Assembly: GCA_017481825.1 (NCBI GenBank) | Contig: JAFUOR010000006.1 | Coordinates: forward strand, 1 to 46,135 | Source: Clostridia bacterium | Lineage (GTDB): Bacteria; Bacillota; Clostridia; Christensenellales; Aristaeellaceae | Reading direction: 5' to 3' | DNA: 46,135 bases | Shown here: one piece after another, positions 30,720-39,573 of the stretch | Position numbering within the stretch: the stretch's first letter is position 1 | Layout: every line of letters starts with the position of its first letter | Position numbers and translations under genes: made by a program | The notes under the pieces: model-generated | The model's database searches: none | Told to the model about the DNA's origin: nothing | The model's input: the letters and a program-made list of their open reading frames with translations, nothing else

Positions 30720-33700
30720 ATGGCTCAGAAAAACAAAGCAAAACAGGGCAAGCGGGTTCCGGCCTATTCCGCCGACAGCATGGCGGTATGCCTGATCCTC
30801 GGCCTTTTATTGATCGCACTGGGCGTGCTGATCTTCCTGGCCACCGCCGTGGGCCTCACAGGGGATGTGTTCCTGGGGCTCAAGCAGCTTGCACGCGGGC
30901 TGACCGGCACGCTGGGCCTCATTCTTCCCGTGATTCCCATCTGGGGCGGCGTGCTGGTGGTCATGTCCACCCAGCGCAAACCGCCGCTTCGCCCCTTTGT
31001 GCTGGCCTGCGTGATGCTGGTACTCATCTGCGCCGCAGCAACGCTGCTGACCTTCGTAGGCAGCCAGAACCTGATGGACTACATCGCCAGCGCAAACCGC
31101 AGCCGCGGGGCAGGCGAGGATATGGGCGCCTTCCTGACGCGCGCCTTCGATCTGGGCGGCACGCACGGCGTGGGCGGCGGCCTCCTCGGCATGCTGCTGG
31201 CCTGGCCGCTGTGGACGTTTCTGAGCGCCATCCCGGGTGCGATCATCGTGATTCTGCTGGCGATTGTGACCTTCCTGTTCCTGATCAAGCTGGACGTGAA
31301 AGGCATCGCCGGCAGCATGAAAGCCCGGCAGGATGACCGCCGCATGCGCAGCGAGCAGCAGCAGGCGCAGCTCCGCCAACAGGAACTGGCGTGGCAGCAG
31401 GAGCAGATGCGCATCCAGCAGGAGCAAATGCGCCTGCAGCAGGAACAGCGCCGCCTGCAGGAGCAGCAGCGGCAGCAGCATCAGTCCTCCTGGGAGGGCA
31501 TGATGCCCGATGGCGCCGCCAATTGGAACAGCATGCAGGGTTATCAGCAGCAAATGCAGATGCCCGTGCAGCAAAAGCCCGTGCCGGTGGTGCAGCAGGT
31601 ACAGCCGGTATCCACCGCCAAGCCCGCACGCCAGAAGAAGCAGAAACCGCAGTTTGGCTTCCAGCCCACGCCGGAGGAAAACGGCCAGTACGCCCCGCCC
31701 CAGCCTATGCCGGAAGCGCAGTATGAAGACGAGGAGCCTGCACCCAAGAAGAAGCGCACCGGCCTGTTCAAGCGAGACAAGGAAACCGAACCCGTAGCGC
31801 TCCCCCGCCGCAAGGGCCTCTTTGACCGCACGGTAGAAGAAGAGGAGAGCTTCCAGCAGCCTGTGGAGGAGGTGCCGCCGCGCCGCCGCAGCATCTTCCC
31901 CTCCGAGCAGGAGGAACTGGATGTGCCGGATGTAATCTACACCGAGGAGGAGCCGATCTTCGAGGAGCCTGAACCCGCGCCCATACCCGCGCCGGAGGAT
32001 AACAGCTTCAAGGCCCGCCTCCAGCGCGCGCAGGCGGCCGCCAATGCCCCGGCAGATAAGCCTGCCCGCAAGTCCCGCAAGGACACGCCCTCCGCCTGGA
32101 CCAATCAGGAGAGCAGCAACGCCTCCTGGCGCAACGACGAGGAATGGCCCCAGCCTGCTGCCCGCTCCACCGGACGCAGCGCTGCCAGAGCCGCAGCTAC
32201 TCCGGCGAAGGAGAGCCCCTATGCCCGCCCCGCGGCAGCGGAAAACAAGGCTCCCGCGCCGCAGAAGCAGAAGCCCACTTCCTCCTGGGCCGATACGCCC
32301 CCGTGGGAGGATTCCCCTGAATATTACGAGATTGAGCAGCCCCAGGAGGCTGTGGTGCCCGTGCTGACCCAGAAGCGTCCCGAAGGCGCATGGGAGGCCG
32401 ATCTGAAACTCCCGCCCAAGCGGAATGGCAGCAGCGCGCCGGACGAAACCATGTTCGAGGAGCACATCGAAATCCCCTATGTCTTCCCGTCCATGGATCT
32501 GCTCAAGAAGCCCGAGCCCCAGCAGGGCATCAGCGAGGAGGAGGATGCGCTGCGCTCCCGCCGCCTCGAAAATACCCTCCAGTCCTTCCGCGTGCCGGCG
32601 AAGGTGCGCCACATCACCCACGGCCCGGCTATCTCCCGCTTTGAGCTGGAGCTGGCGGCGGGCATCAAGGTGTCGAAGGTCACTGATCTGAACCGCAATA
32701 TCGCCATGAACATGGAGGTCAAATCCGTCCGCATTGAGGCCCCCATTCCCGGCAAGTCCCTGGTGGGCGTGGAGGTACCCAACAAGCACCGCGCCACCGT
32801 AACCCTGCGCGAGGTGCTGGAGGCTGACGTGATGCAGACCTCCACCAAACCCCTGGTGGTGGCGCTGGGCAAGGACATCGCCGGTACGCCCATCATCTGC
32901 GATCTGGCGAAGATGCCCCATCTGCTCATCGCCGGTGCGACGGGCTCCGGTAAATCGGTGTGCATCAACACCATCATCAACAGCCTGCTCTACCGCTGCA
33001 GCCCCAAGGACGTCCGGCTGATCCTCGTTGACCCCAAGGTCGTAGAGCTCCAGTGCTACAACGGCATTCCGCACCTGCTCATCCCCGTCGTCAGCGATCC
33101 CCACAAGGCCAGCGGCGCTCTGGCATGGGCCGTGGGCGAGATGATGGACCGCTACAAGCGCTTCCAGGAGGCAGGCGTGCGCGCCATCGACGGCTACAAC
33201 GACTCCCTGCCCGAGGGTGAGGAGAAGATGCCCCGCATCGTCATCATCATTGACGAGCTGGCCGACCTCATGATGACCTGCAAGAAGGACGTGGAAGAAC
33301 GCATCTGCCGCCTGGCCCAGCTGGCACGCGCGGCGGGCATTCACCTGATCGTCGCCACCCAGCGTCCCTCTGTGGACGTCATCACCGGCCTGATCAAGGC
33401 CAACATCCCCAGCCGCATCGCCTTCAAGGTGTCCTCCAACGTGGACAGCCGCACCATCCTTGACCGCATCGGCGCAGAGCAGCTGCTGGGCAACGGCGAT
33501 ATGCTCTATCTGCCCACGGGCGAGTTCACGCCCATCCGCGTGCAGGGCTGCTTCCTGTCCGACCCGGAGGTCAACCGCATCACCGACTTCATCCGCGAAT
33601 CCTGCCCCTCGGATTACGACCCGGCGGTGCTGGAGGAGCTGGAGCGCCTCCAGGGCGAGAGCGAGGGCAGCCCCGTGCCCGATATGATGGGCGGCGGCGA

Positions 33701-33944
33701 GGAGCTCTCCACCAGCGACGGCAGCCTGCTGGCCCAGTGCATCGAGATGGCTGTGAACGATGGGCAGGTCTCGACCTCCCTGATTCAGCGTAGACTCAAA
33801 CTGGGTTATGCCCGCGCGGGCCGCCTGGTGGACGAAATGGAAAAGCGCGGCATCATCTCCCAGAAGGATGGCGCAAAGCCCCGTATGTGCCTGATCTCCC
33901 GCGACGAATTTGAAGCCATGAAGGCTGCGGGCGATCTGGATTGA
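30720..33944 (+). CDS. ftsK: DNA translocase FtsK/SpoIIIE
   Basis: A 1074-residue septal DNA pump. N-terminal membrane domain (four or five helices, residues about 20-200), then a long Gln- and Pro-rich linker (about 205-590; runs of QQEQMRIQQEQMRLQQEQRR at 215-250), then the motor: alpha/beta domain from about 600, Walker A GATGSGKSVCINTII near 739, Walker B VIIIDELADLMM, and a C-terminal gamma winged helix (LLAQCIEMAVNDGQVSTSLI) that reads the polar KOPS/SRS sites. The linker is long compared with Bacillus SpoIIIE (about 790 residues in all). In spore formers it pumps the chromosome into the forespore; otherwise it clears DNA from the septum. A CGGAGG site precedes the ATG. Confidence 0.97.
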   Translation: MAQKNKAKQGKRVPAYSADSMAVCLILGLLLIALGVLIFLATAVGLTGDVFLGLKQLARGLTGTLGLILPVIPIWGGVLVVMSTQRKPPLRPFVLACVMLVLICAAATLLTFVGSQNLMDYIASANRSRGAGEDMGAFLTRAFDLGGTHGVGGGLLGMLLAWPLWTFLSAIPGAIIVILLAIVTFLFLIKLDVKGIAGSMKARQDDRRMRSEQQQAQLRQQELAWQQEQMRIQQEQMRLQQEQRRLQEQQRQQHQSSWEGMMPDGAANWNSMQGYQQQMQMPVQQKPVPVVQQVQPVSTAKPARQKKQKPQFGFQPTPEENGQYAPPQPMPEAQYEDEEPAPKKKRTGLFKRDKETEPVALPRRKGLFDRTVEEEESFQQPVEEVPPRRRSIFPSEQEELDVPDVIYTEEEPIFEEPEPAPIPAPEDNSFKARLQRAQAAANAPADKPARKSRKDTPSAWTNQESSNASWRNDEEWPQPAARSTGRSAARAAATPAKESPYARPAAAENKAPAPQKQKPTSSWADTPPWEDSPEYYEIEQPQEAVVPVLTQKRPEGAWEADLKLPPKRNGSSAPDETMFEEHIEIPYVFPSMDLLKKPEPQQGISEEEDALRSRRLENTLQSFRVPAKVRHITHGPAISRFELELAAGIKVSKVTDLNRNIAMNMEVKSVRIEAPIPGKSLVGVEVPNKHRATVTLREVLEADVMQTSTKPLVVALGKDIAGTPIICDLAKMPHLLIAGATGSGKSVCINTIINSLLYRCSPKDVRLILVDPKVVELQCYNGIPHLLIPVVSDPHKASGALAWAVGEMMDRYKRFQEAGVRAIDGYNDSLPEGEEKMPRIVIIIDELADLMMTCKKDVEERICRLAQLARAAGIHLIVATQRPSVDVITGLIKANIPSRIAFKVSSNVDSRTILDRIGAEQLLGNGDMLYLPTGEFTPIRVQGCFLSDPEVNRITDFIRESCPSDYDPAVLEELERLQGESEGSPVPDMMGGGEELSTSDGSLLAQCIEMAVNDGQVSTSLIQRRLKLGYARAGRLVDEMEKRGIISQKDGAKPRMCLISRDEFEAMKAAGDLD

Positions 33945-33986
33945 CCCTTTCCCCCAAGGTAAGCGATGGTTGAATGAAGTGGTAAG

Positions 33987-34106
33987 ATGGCAAATGCTTT
34001 TTTGTCAGATGCAATTGCAGAAATCGAAGGTTTGACTTACGGTAAATCGAGATTTATGCAAGCCGCAGATGACGGAAAAGGCATCGTCAGCTCCGCCACC
34101 GAATAA
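33987..34106 (+). CDS. Possible small ORF, 39 residues
   Basis: An open frame starting MANAFLSDAIAEIEGLTYGK, between ftsK and the DUF2974 gene. The ribosome-binding site is poor (AAGTGG), and the promoter of the next gene lies inside it, so expression is doubtful. Base composition is AT-richer than the neighbours. It may be the leftover of a decayed gene. Confidence 0.25.
   Translation: MANAFLSDAIAEIEGLTYGKSRFMQAADDGKGIVSSATE
34032..34060 (+). promoter_or_regulatory. Possible promoter of the DUF2974 gene cluster
   Basis: TTGACT, 17 bases, TATGCA, 75 bases before the ATG at 34135. Confidence 0.5.
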
Positions 34107-34134
34107 ATCAGCGATTACAAAGGAGGCGTCAAAC

Positions 34135-35262
34135 ATGGCCAATGTGATGGATTATCTGGCATGGCGCGGCGATGTGTCCGTGGCCTACTCGCCATGGAAC
34201 GAGGTGGACAGCCTCATCATGGCCAAGCTCAGCTATCTTGATTTCCCCGGCGGCGCCACGCCCATTCGCGATTTGGGCATGCTGGTTCCGCCCCTTGGCC
34301 CCGGGGCCATCACCTTTGTGCATGAATCCCGCGCGCTGCTCAGCGCCGCCGCCATGACGGAGCGCTTTGCAGGCGTCACGATGCGCCATCCCGTCTCCGT
34401 GGTTGATCAGGAGCGGGATATGCAGTTCGCCGCCATCACGGCAGATCTGCCCGATGGCACGCACTTCGTGGCCTTCCGCGGCACGGACAATACCATCGTG
34501 GGCTGGCGCGAGGACTTCACCATGGCCTTTGAGAGCCCCATCCCTGCACAGCGCGCCGCTGTAAAGTACCTCAACGAAGCCGCCGCGCTGACCGACGGCC
34601 CCCTCCTTCTGGGCGGCCACAGCAAGGGCGGGAATCTCGCCATCTACGCTGCCGCCCATGTGTCTGCGGAGGTGCAGGCGCGCATCCGCCTCATCTACTC
34701 CTTTGATGGCCCAGGCCTGGATGATGCCACAGTCGCCTCGCAGGGGTACATCGCCATTGCCCGGCGCATCCGCTCCTTCGTGCCGCAATCTTCCGTCGTG
34801 GGATTGCTGCTGGCCTACCATCCGGAGTACACGGTGGTCAAATCGGACGCCATCGGCCTTTTGCAGCACGACAGCTTTACCTGGCAAATTCTCGGCACCT
34901 CCTTTGTGAAGGTGGAGGAGCTTGACGTGGGCAGCCAGCTGGTCGATCAAACCGTGCATGCATGGCTTGCCCGGGTGGCTCCCGAGCAGCGAAAACGCTT
35001 TGTCAACACGCTCTTTGACCTCCTGGAGGCCACCGGCGCCACTACCATGAAGGAGCTCCTCCATGACGTGCCCGGACGGGCGACGGCCATCCTGCGCGCG
35101 CTGCAGGGCGTTGATTTTGAAACCGCCAAGATGATCGTGACACTGCTGGGGCAGTTCGTGTCCATCGGCGCGACGAATGTCATCGAGCTCATCCGCCAGC
35201 GCCTGAACCCCGATGAATCACAAATCGAACAGATACAAGGAGAGACGACTCATGCTGAATGA
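34135..35262 (+). CDS. DUF2974 (Mbeg1-like) alpha/beta hydrolase
   Basis: A 375-residue cytoplasmic protein of the DUF2974 family, lipase-like alpha/beta hydrolases common in Bacillota. The nucleophile elbow is GGHSKGGNLAIYAA (the Ser in GHSKG), preceded by VAFRGTDNTIVGWREDFTMA, a lipase class 3-like FRGT block. The N-terminus MANVMDYLAWRGDVSVAYSP is the family's start. The C-terminal 130 residues are helical and less conserved. An AAAGGAGG site precedes the ATG at 34135. The substrate is unknown. The next gene overlaps its 3' end by 11 bases. Confidence 0.88.
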   Translation: MANVMDYLAWRGDVSVAYSPWNEVDSLIMAKLSYLDFPGGATPIRDLGMLVPPLGPGAITFVHESRALLSAAAMTERFAGVTMRHPVSVVDQERDMQFAAITADLPDGTHFVAFRGTDNTIVGWREDFTMAFESPIPAQRAAVKYLNEAAALTDGPLLLGGHSKGGNLAIYAAAHVSAEVQARIRLIYSFDGPGLDDATVASQGYIAIARRIRSFVPQSSVVGLLLAYHPEYTVVKSDAIGLLQHDSFTWQILGTSFVKVEELDVGSQLVDQTVHAWLARVAPEQRKRFVNTLFDLLEATGATTMKELLHDVPGRATAILRALQGVDFETAKMIVTLLGQFVSIGATNVIELIRQRLNPDESQIEQIQGETTHAE

Positions 35263-35803
35263 ACTGAAAGCCGAAATCGCCCTCGTGCTTGACAGCGCCG
35301 TGGACGCGCTGCAAAAGGCCGGAGACATCACTCCCGGCGGACTGATCGTGCTGGGCTGCTCGACGAGCGAGGTGGCCGGTGCGCGCATCGGCAAGGGGAG
35401 CGTCCCGGAGCTGGGCGAGATTATCGCAGAGGCCATGCTGGACGCTTGCCATAAGCGCGGCCTGAATGCGGCCTTCCAGTGCTGCGAGCACCTGAACCGC
35501 GCCATCGTGATGGAGCAGCAGGTGCTTGACGATCGCCGCCTGACGCAGGTGCGCGCCATTCCGCAGCCCAAGGCCGGCGGCAGCGTTCCTGCAGCGGCTT
35601 GGAAGCGTCTTAACAAGCCCGCGCTGGCCATGGCCGTGCAGGCGGAGGCTGCCATCGATATCGGCGATACGCTGGTGGGCATGCACATTCGCCCCGTGGC
35701 GGTGCCGCTGCGTATTGAGCATGGCAAGGTCGGGCATGCCAATCTGGTGATGGCGTACAGCAGGCTGCCCTATGTGGGCGGGGCCAGGGCGGTGTATGAG
35801 TAA
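35252..35803 (+). CDS. UPF0340/TIGR01440 family protein (YwlG-like)
   Basis: A 183-residue protein of the UPF0340 family (Bacillus YwlG; TIGR01440), with GGLIVLGCSTSEVAGARIGK, AFQCCEHLNRAIVMEQQV and MHIRPVAVPLRIEHGKVGHA. The function is not established. The start ATG overlaps the DUF2974 stop region by 11 bases after AAGGAG, so it is co-translated with it. The ending overlaps the next gene's ATGAGTAA junction. Confidence 0.92.
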   Translation: MLNELKAEIALVLDSAVDALQKAGDITPGGLIVLGCSTSEVAGARIGKGSVPELGEIIAEAMLDACHKRGLNAAFQCCEHLNRAIVMEQQVLDDRRLTQVRAIPQPKAGGSVPAAAWKRLNKPALAMAVQAEAAIDIGDTLVGMHIRPVAVPLRIEHGKVGHANLVMAYSRLPYVGGARAVYE

Positions 35804-36167
35804 CACCCGCAGGCAGGAACTGTGCACCTATCTGCTGTATGCGGCATTTATCGCGCTGATTTGCGCAGCCGTGTTGCCTCTGCTGCAGGCCATCGCACCC
35901 GATCTCATGGCGGAAGCGGGCTTTGATCCCGCACATCCCGCTATGCTGGCCATTGGCGGCGGACTGCTGGGCGGCGGCTTCTACACGGCCTGCCGGTGGA
36001 TCAGCCGCCTTTCCAAAAGGGAAAGCTGGAGCGAAATGACTCATTTGGAATGGCGCTTTCGCCGGATGGATCGCCGTGTGGCGGTGTGTTTCATTCTGAT
36101 GATGTGCCTCTTTCTGTTTGTACCGCTCTATTTGGTGGCGCTGGCACGGTACTGGCGCGCACGATAA
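35796..36167 (+). CDS. Small membrane protein, 123 residues
   Basis: Two or three hydrophobic segments: residues 12-31 (LLYAAFIALICAAVLPLLQA), a Gly-rich segment (MLAIGGGLLGGGFYTAC) and a final helix (CFILMMCLFLFVPLYLVALA). The loop between contains KRESWSEMTHLEWRFRRMDR. No family recognised. It overlaps the previous gene by eight bases (ATGAGTAA) and is followed 12 bases later by another membrane protein, so it belongs to the same operon. Confidence 0.6.
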   Translation: MSNTRRQELCTYLLYAAFIALICAAVLPLLQAIAPDLMAEAGFDPAHPAMLAIGGGLLGGGFYTACRWISRLSKRESWSEMTHLEWRFRRMDRRVAVCFILMMCLFLFVPLYLVALARYWRAR

Positions 36168-36179
36168 AGGTGGTTTCCT

Positions 36180-36662
36180 ATGACCCTGACACAATGGCTT
36201 CTATGGATATTAAACGCAGCATTCACCGTCAATTGCTGGCGGCAGCGGCATCTTGATGCGCCGGAGGATCAACCCCATAAGGTACGCTTCACCCATGCAT
36301 GGCGCCGGTTTATGCTGATCTGCTTCATTGCCTGTGAACTGCTGGCACCCCTTGCGGCGTATACGGACGAACCCGCCGCCGCTTGGTATCTGCTGATCGT
36401 CGCGCTGCTGTTCGCCATCCTGTCTCCGACGGCCTTCCTAAGCTGTATCCGGTATGGCGAAAACACGCTGACCATCCGCACCTATTTCGGCGTGACCCAC
36501 GAGCTGCACTGGGAGGATATCGTATCTGTTCCTGCCTATGTAGCGGACAACAGCAAGTCAATGATCCTAAGAACAATGGACAAGCGGTTCATTCTAAACC
36601 CCAACATGAAGGGCTGCGAAGATTTTGTGCGCTATGCATCGGAACGCATGGAGCAGCGCTAA
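36180..36662 (+). CDS. Membrane protein with PH-like C-terminal domain, 160 residues
   Basis: Two or three N-terminal helices (WLLWILNAAFTVNCW, RRFMLICFIACELLAPLAAY, YLLIVALLFAILSPTAFLSC) and a C-terminal beta-strand domain (IRYGENTLTIRTYFGVTHEL, SMILRTMDKRFILNPNMKGC) that resembles bacterial PH-like (bPH) domains. The function is unknown. AAAGGTGG precedes the ATG. It is the last gene of the DUF2974 operon. Confidence 0.6.
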   Translation: MTLTQWLLWILNAAFTVNCWRQRHLDAPEDQPHKVRFTHAWRRFMLICFIACELLAPLAAYTDEPAAAWYLLIVALLFAILSPTAFLSCIRYGENTLTIRTYFGVTHELHWEDIVSVPAYVADNSKSMILRTMDKRFILNPNMKGCEDFVRYASERMEQR

Positions 36663-36735
36663 CCGTCCGGCAGCCTTCCCCTTGAGGGGAAGGCTGATTC
36701 GTCGCCAGGCGAAGACGGATGATGTGGACGCCCCA
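36663..36735. repeat. REP-like palindromic repeat, copy 2
   Basis: Hairpin AGCCTTCCCC-TTGA-GGGGAAGGCT, followed by TCGCC-AGGCGA and GACGGATGATGTGG. It shares the GGGGAAGG...TCGCC...GACGGATGA core with the copy at 12741-12815. Confidence 0.55.
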
Positions 36736-36754
36736 TCTGCAAACCGCACGCAAG

Positions 36755-36794
36755 AGAGCGGGTCTGCCTCACACAGAAGCAGACCCGCTCTTTT
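36755..36794. terminator. Terminator between convergent genes
   Basis: A 13-bp perfect stem AGAGCGGGTCTGC/GCAGACCCGCTCT with four T's on the plus side. It lies between the convergent stops at 36662 and 36800. Confidence 0.8.
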
Positions 36795-36799
36795 CATAT

Positions 36800-37273
36800 T
36801 CAGTCGTTGTTCGAGTCGATCACGCAGTCGATGGTCAGCACCACGGCCAGCGCAATGATCTCATCTACCGGGTTGGCGATAGTCAGCTCGTAGCTGTCGC
36901 CCCGGGCCATCAGCTCCTTGCTGATGGATACGATGGGCATGGCGTTCTTACGTATCTCGTACTCATGCAGCCAGAAGGAACCGTCAACCTCCCAGCCCAG
37001 GCCCTCGATCTCATATTTGGGATGGAACCATGAGAACTTCTGCTTGATTACCGCCACTTCGCAGCCATCCTGATAGACATGGTATTCCGCCAGCATGAAG
37101 GTGATCTTCTGCTCGATGTAAGCCACCTCGCGCCCGCTCATATCGTACACATGCAGCTTTTTGCCGAGGGTCCACACCTCGCCTTCGACGTAGTAGCGAT
37201 CCTCGCCGTTCTCATCCTTGACGTGGAACCGGTCCTTCCAGGAGAGCAGCTTCTGCCTGATGTACAGCTTCAC
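36800..37273 (-). CDS. LURP-one-related (LOR) family protein
   Basis: A 157-residue beta-barrel protein of the LURP-one/Tubby-like family (formerly DUF567). The start MKLYIRQKLLSWKDRFHVKD and the spaced VYDMSGREVAYIEQKI, YHVYQDGCEVAVIKQKF and YELTIANPVDEIIALAVVLT match the repeated strands of the family. The start is taken as GTG 37273 because AGGAGG (37280-37285) ends six bases before it, whereas the upstream ATG (37279) touches the site; homologues begin with MKLYIKQK. The function is unknown. It lies 21 bases after the GH31 gene stop on the same strand, last in the operon. Confidence 0.82.
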   Translation of the reverse strand: MKLYIRQKLLSWKDRFHVKDENGEDRYYVEGEVWTLGKKLHVYDMSGREVAYIEQKITFMLAEYHVYQDGCEVAVIKQKFSWFHPKYEIEGLGWEVDGSFWLHEYEIRKNAMPIVSISKELMARGDSYELTIANPVDEIIALAVVLTIDCVIDSNND

Positions 37274-37294
37274 GCCCATCCTCCTTTGCAATGA

Positions 37295-39541
37295 TTACTT
37301 GTGTACCACCACGGTGTAGGGCTTCACGGAATCCGTCTCCACCTTCGCCTCACCATCCACCATAGTCACAGTGAAGGTCGCGGCGACCTGGCCCTTAAGG
37401 TCGGGGATTTCGACGGTCTGGCTCTCGCCGTCCTCCAGCTGATAGACGTGCAGCTCCAGGTTGTCGAGGTAGTCGTAATCAGGACGGTTGTCCACCGCAC
37501 CCAGGGGCAGCACCGTGCCGGGACGCACCATCAGGGGCAGGGACATAAAATCGTGAATTTCGGTCTGCCAGTGGCCGCCCTCCACCGTACCGCCGTCCAG
37601 CAGGCTCGTCCATACGCCGTCAGGCAGGTAGTACTGCACCTGACCATCCTTGCGGAAGATGGGCGCGGTGAGCACCGCGTCGCCCAGCATGTACTGACGA
37701 TCAAGGGTGTCGCAGGCGGGATCATCCGGGAATTCCATCATCATGGGGCGCATCATGGGCACGCCATGCTCGTGGGCCTCCACAGCCTTGCCGTACAGGT
37801 AGGGCATCATGCGGCACTTGAGCTTGGTGAACTTGCGGCACACATCGACGGACTCCTCGTCAAAGAGCCACGGCACACGGTAAGAGGTGGAGCCATGCAG
37901 GCGGCTGTGGGAGCTGAGCAGGCCGAACTGCAGCCAGCGCTTGTACACATCCGCAGGCGCGGTAGACTCAAAGCCGGAGATATCGTGGCTCCAGTAGCCA
38001 AAGCCAGAGTGAGACATGGACAGACCTGCGCGCAGGGTCTCCGCCATGGAGATGTAGGAGGCGCTGTTGTCGCCGCCCCAGTGCACGGGGAACTGCTGGC
38101 CGCCCACAGTGGCGCTGCGGGCAAAGAGGATGGCCTCACCCTCACCCTTGCGATCCTTCACCACATCGAAGACGACCTTGTTGTACAGGAAGGTGTAGTA
38201 GTTGTGCATCTTGACCGGATCGGAGCCATCATGCCAGGCAATGCCGCGCACAGGGATACGCTCGCCAAAGTCGGTCTTGAAGCAGTCGATGCCCATATCC
38301 ATGAGCTTGTACAGATAGGAAGCATACCACTTGCAGGCATCGGGATTGGTGAAGTCAACAATCGCCATGCCGGCCTGCCACATGTCGGTCTGCCACACGT
38401 CGCCGTTGGTCTTCTTGACGAAGTAGCCCTTCTCCAGGCCCTCCCAGAACAGGGGGCTGGCCTGACCGATGTAGGGGTTGATCCAGCAGCACAGCTTCAG
38501 GCCCTTATCATGGTAGCGCTGGAGCATGCCCTCGGGATCCGGGAACACATCGGTATCCCACTCGAAGTCACACCAGTTGAAGCCCTTCATCCAGTAGCAG
38601 TCAAAGTGGAAGACGGACAGGGGGATGTCGCGCTCGGCCATGCCGTCAATAAACGAGGAGGTAGTCTTCTCGTCATAGTTAGTGGTGAAGGAGGTGGACA
38701 GCCACAGACCGAAGGACCACGGAGGCAGCAGCGCAGGGCGACCGGTCAGGGCAGTGTAGAGATCAACGGTGCCCTTGGGGGTGCCACCCCAGATCACGTC
38801 GTACACCAGCGTCTCACCCTCATGGGAGAACTGCACGCGCTCCACCTTCTCGCTGGCAACTTCAAAGGACACATCGCCCGCATCCTCCACCAGCACGCCG
38901 TAGCCGCGGTTGGTCATGTAGAAGGGGATGTTCTTGTAGGCCAGCTCGCTGGCCGTGCCGCCGTCGGCATTCCACATATCAACGGTCTGGCCATTCTTGA
39001 CATAGGCCCCAAAGCGCTCGCCCAGGCCGTACACGCACTCGCCCACATCCAGCTGCAGGGAGTCAGACATGTAGGACTTGCCGTGGGGCAGGAGAGAGCA
39101 GTCCGTGCCGTCCTTGGCCAGGGCACGGCCCATGCCGCGCCAGCCGGAGGTGGTCAGCAGGCGGTCGCCCACCATGAAGTCCACCTGCCACTGGCCATGG
39201 GCCTTCAGGACGCGGGCGGTCAGTTCGCCGGAGGTGAAGGAAGCGTACTTCTCATTCTCCTGGATGACGGGCGTCACATCCTGGGTATAGGTCTCAAACT
39301 TCGGCTCGCGCACCTTCGTGCCGGCAAAATGGGTCACCTTCACGCGGATGATGTTCTCGCGGGGCGCGGTAAAGGTCACATCCAGCGTGCCGCCGTCAAG
39401 GATATCGCCGCGATGGCCGATGGGGCGGCAGGCGCTGATGACCTGCAGGGCCTTCTCGCTCTTGTTCACACGCACCGCCTGCGTGGCATAGGACATGTTG
39501 TAATTCTGTTTGATCATCCAATAACCCTGGGTAAACTTCAT
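37295..39541 (-). CDS. yicI: Alpha-xylosidase, glycoside hydrolase family 31
   Basis: A 748-residue YicI-type GH31. The catalytic nucleophile Asp424 lies in CFKTDFGERIP, a signature of alpha-xylosidases, and the acid/base Asp491 lies in VHWGGDNSASY. The MKFTQGYWMI N-terminus also matches the alpha-xylosidase subgroup. Domains: N-terminal beta-sandwich (1-270), TIM barrel (about 275-600), C-terminal beta-sandwiches. It removes alpha-1,6-xylose from the non-reducing end of xyloglucan oligosaccharides. There is no signal peptide, so it acts in the cytoplasm. An AAGGAG site precedes the ATG; the fucosidase gene ends 32 bases upstream. Confidence 0.94.
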   Translation of the reverse strand: MKFTQGYWMIKQNYNMSYATQAVRVNKSEKALQVISACRPIGHRGDILDGGTLDVTFTAPRENIIRVKVTHFAGTKVREPKFETYTQDVTPVIQENEKYASFTSGELTARVLKAHGQWQVDFMVGDRLLTTSGWRGMGRALAKDGTDCSLLPHGKSYMSDSLQLDVGECVYGLGERFGAYVKNGQTVDMWNADGGTASELAYKNIPFYMTNRGYGVLVEDAGDVSFEVASEKVERVQFSHEGETLVYDVIWGGTPKGTVDLYTALTGRPALLPPWSFGLWLSTSFTTNYDEKTTSSFIDGMAERDIPLSVFHFDCYWMKGFNWCDFEWDTDVFPDPEGMLQRYHDKGLKLCCWINPYIGQASPLFWEGLEKGYFVKKTNGDVWQTDMWQAGMAIVDFTNPDACKWYASYLYKLMDMGIDCFKTDFGERIPVRGIAWHDGSDPVKMHNYYTFLYNKVVFDVVKDRKGEGEAILFARSATVGGQQFPVHWGGDNSASYISMAETLRAGLSMSHSGFGYWSHDISGFESTAPADVYKRWLQFGLLSSHSRLHGSTSYRVPWLFDEESVDVCRKFTKLKCRMMPYLYGKAVEAHEHGVPMMRPMMMEFPDDPACDTLDRQYMLGDAVLTAPIFRKDGQVQYYLPDGVWTSLLDGGTVEGGHWQTEIHDFMSLPLMVRPGTVLPLGAVDNRPDYDYLDNLELHVYQLEDGESQTVEIPDLKGQVAATFTVTMVDGEAKVETDSVKPYTVVVHK

Positions 39542-39573
39542 ATGCTTTCTCCTTACTCCATTGCGAATTTTTC

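Noticed and set aside
30807-33344. 845-codon minus-strand frame opposite ftsK
   Set aside because: Antisense of a Gln/Pro-rich linker and motor; ftsK is intact on the plus strand.
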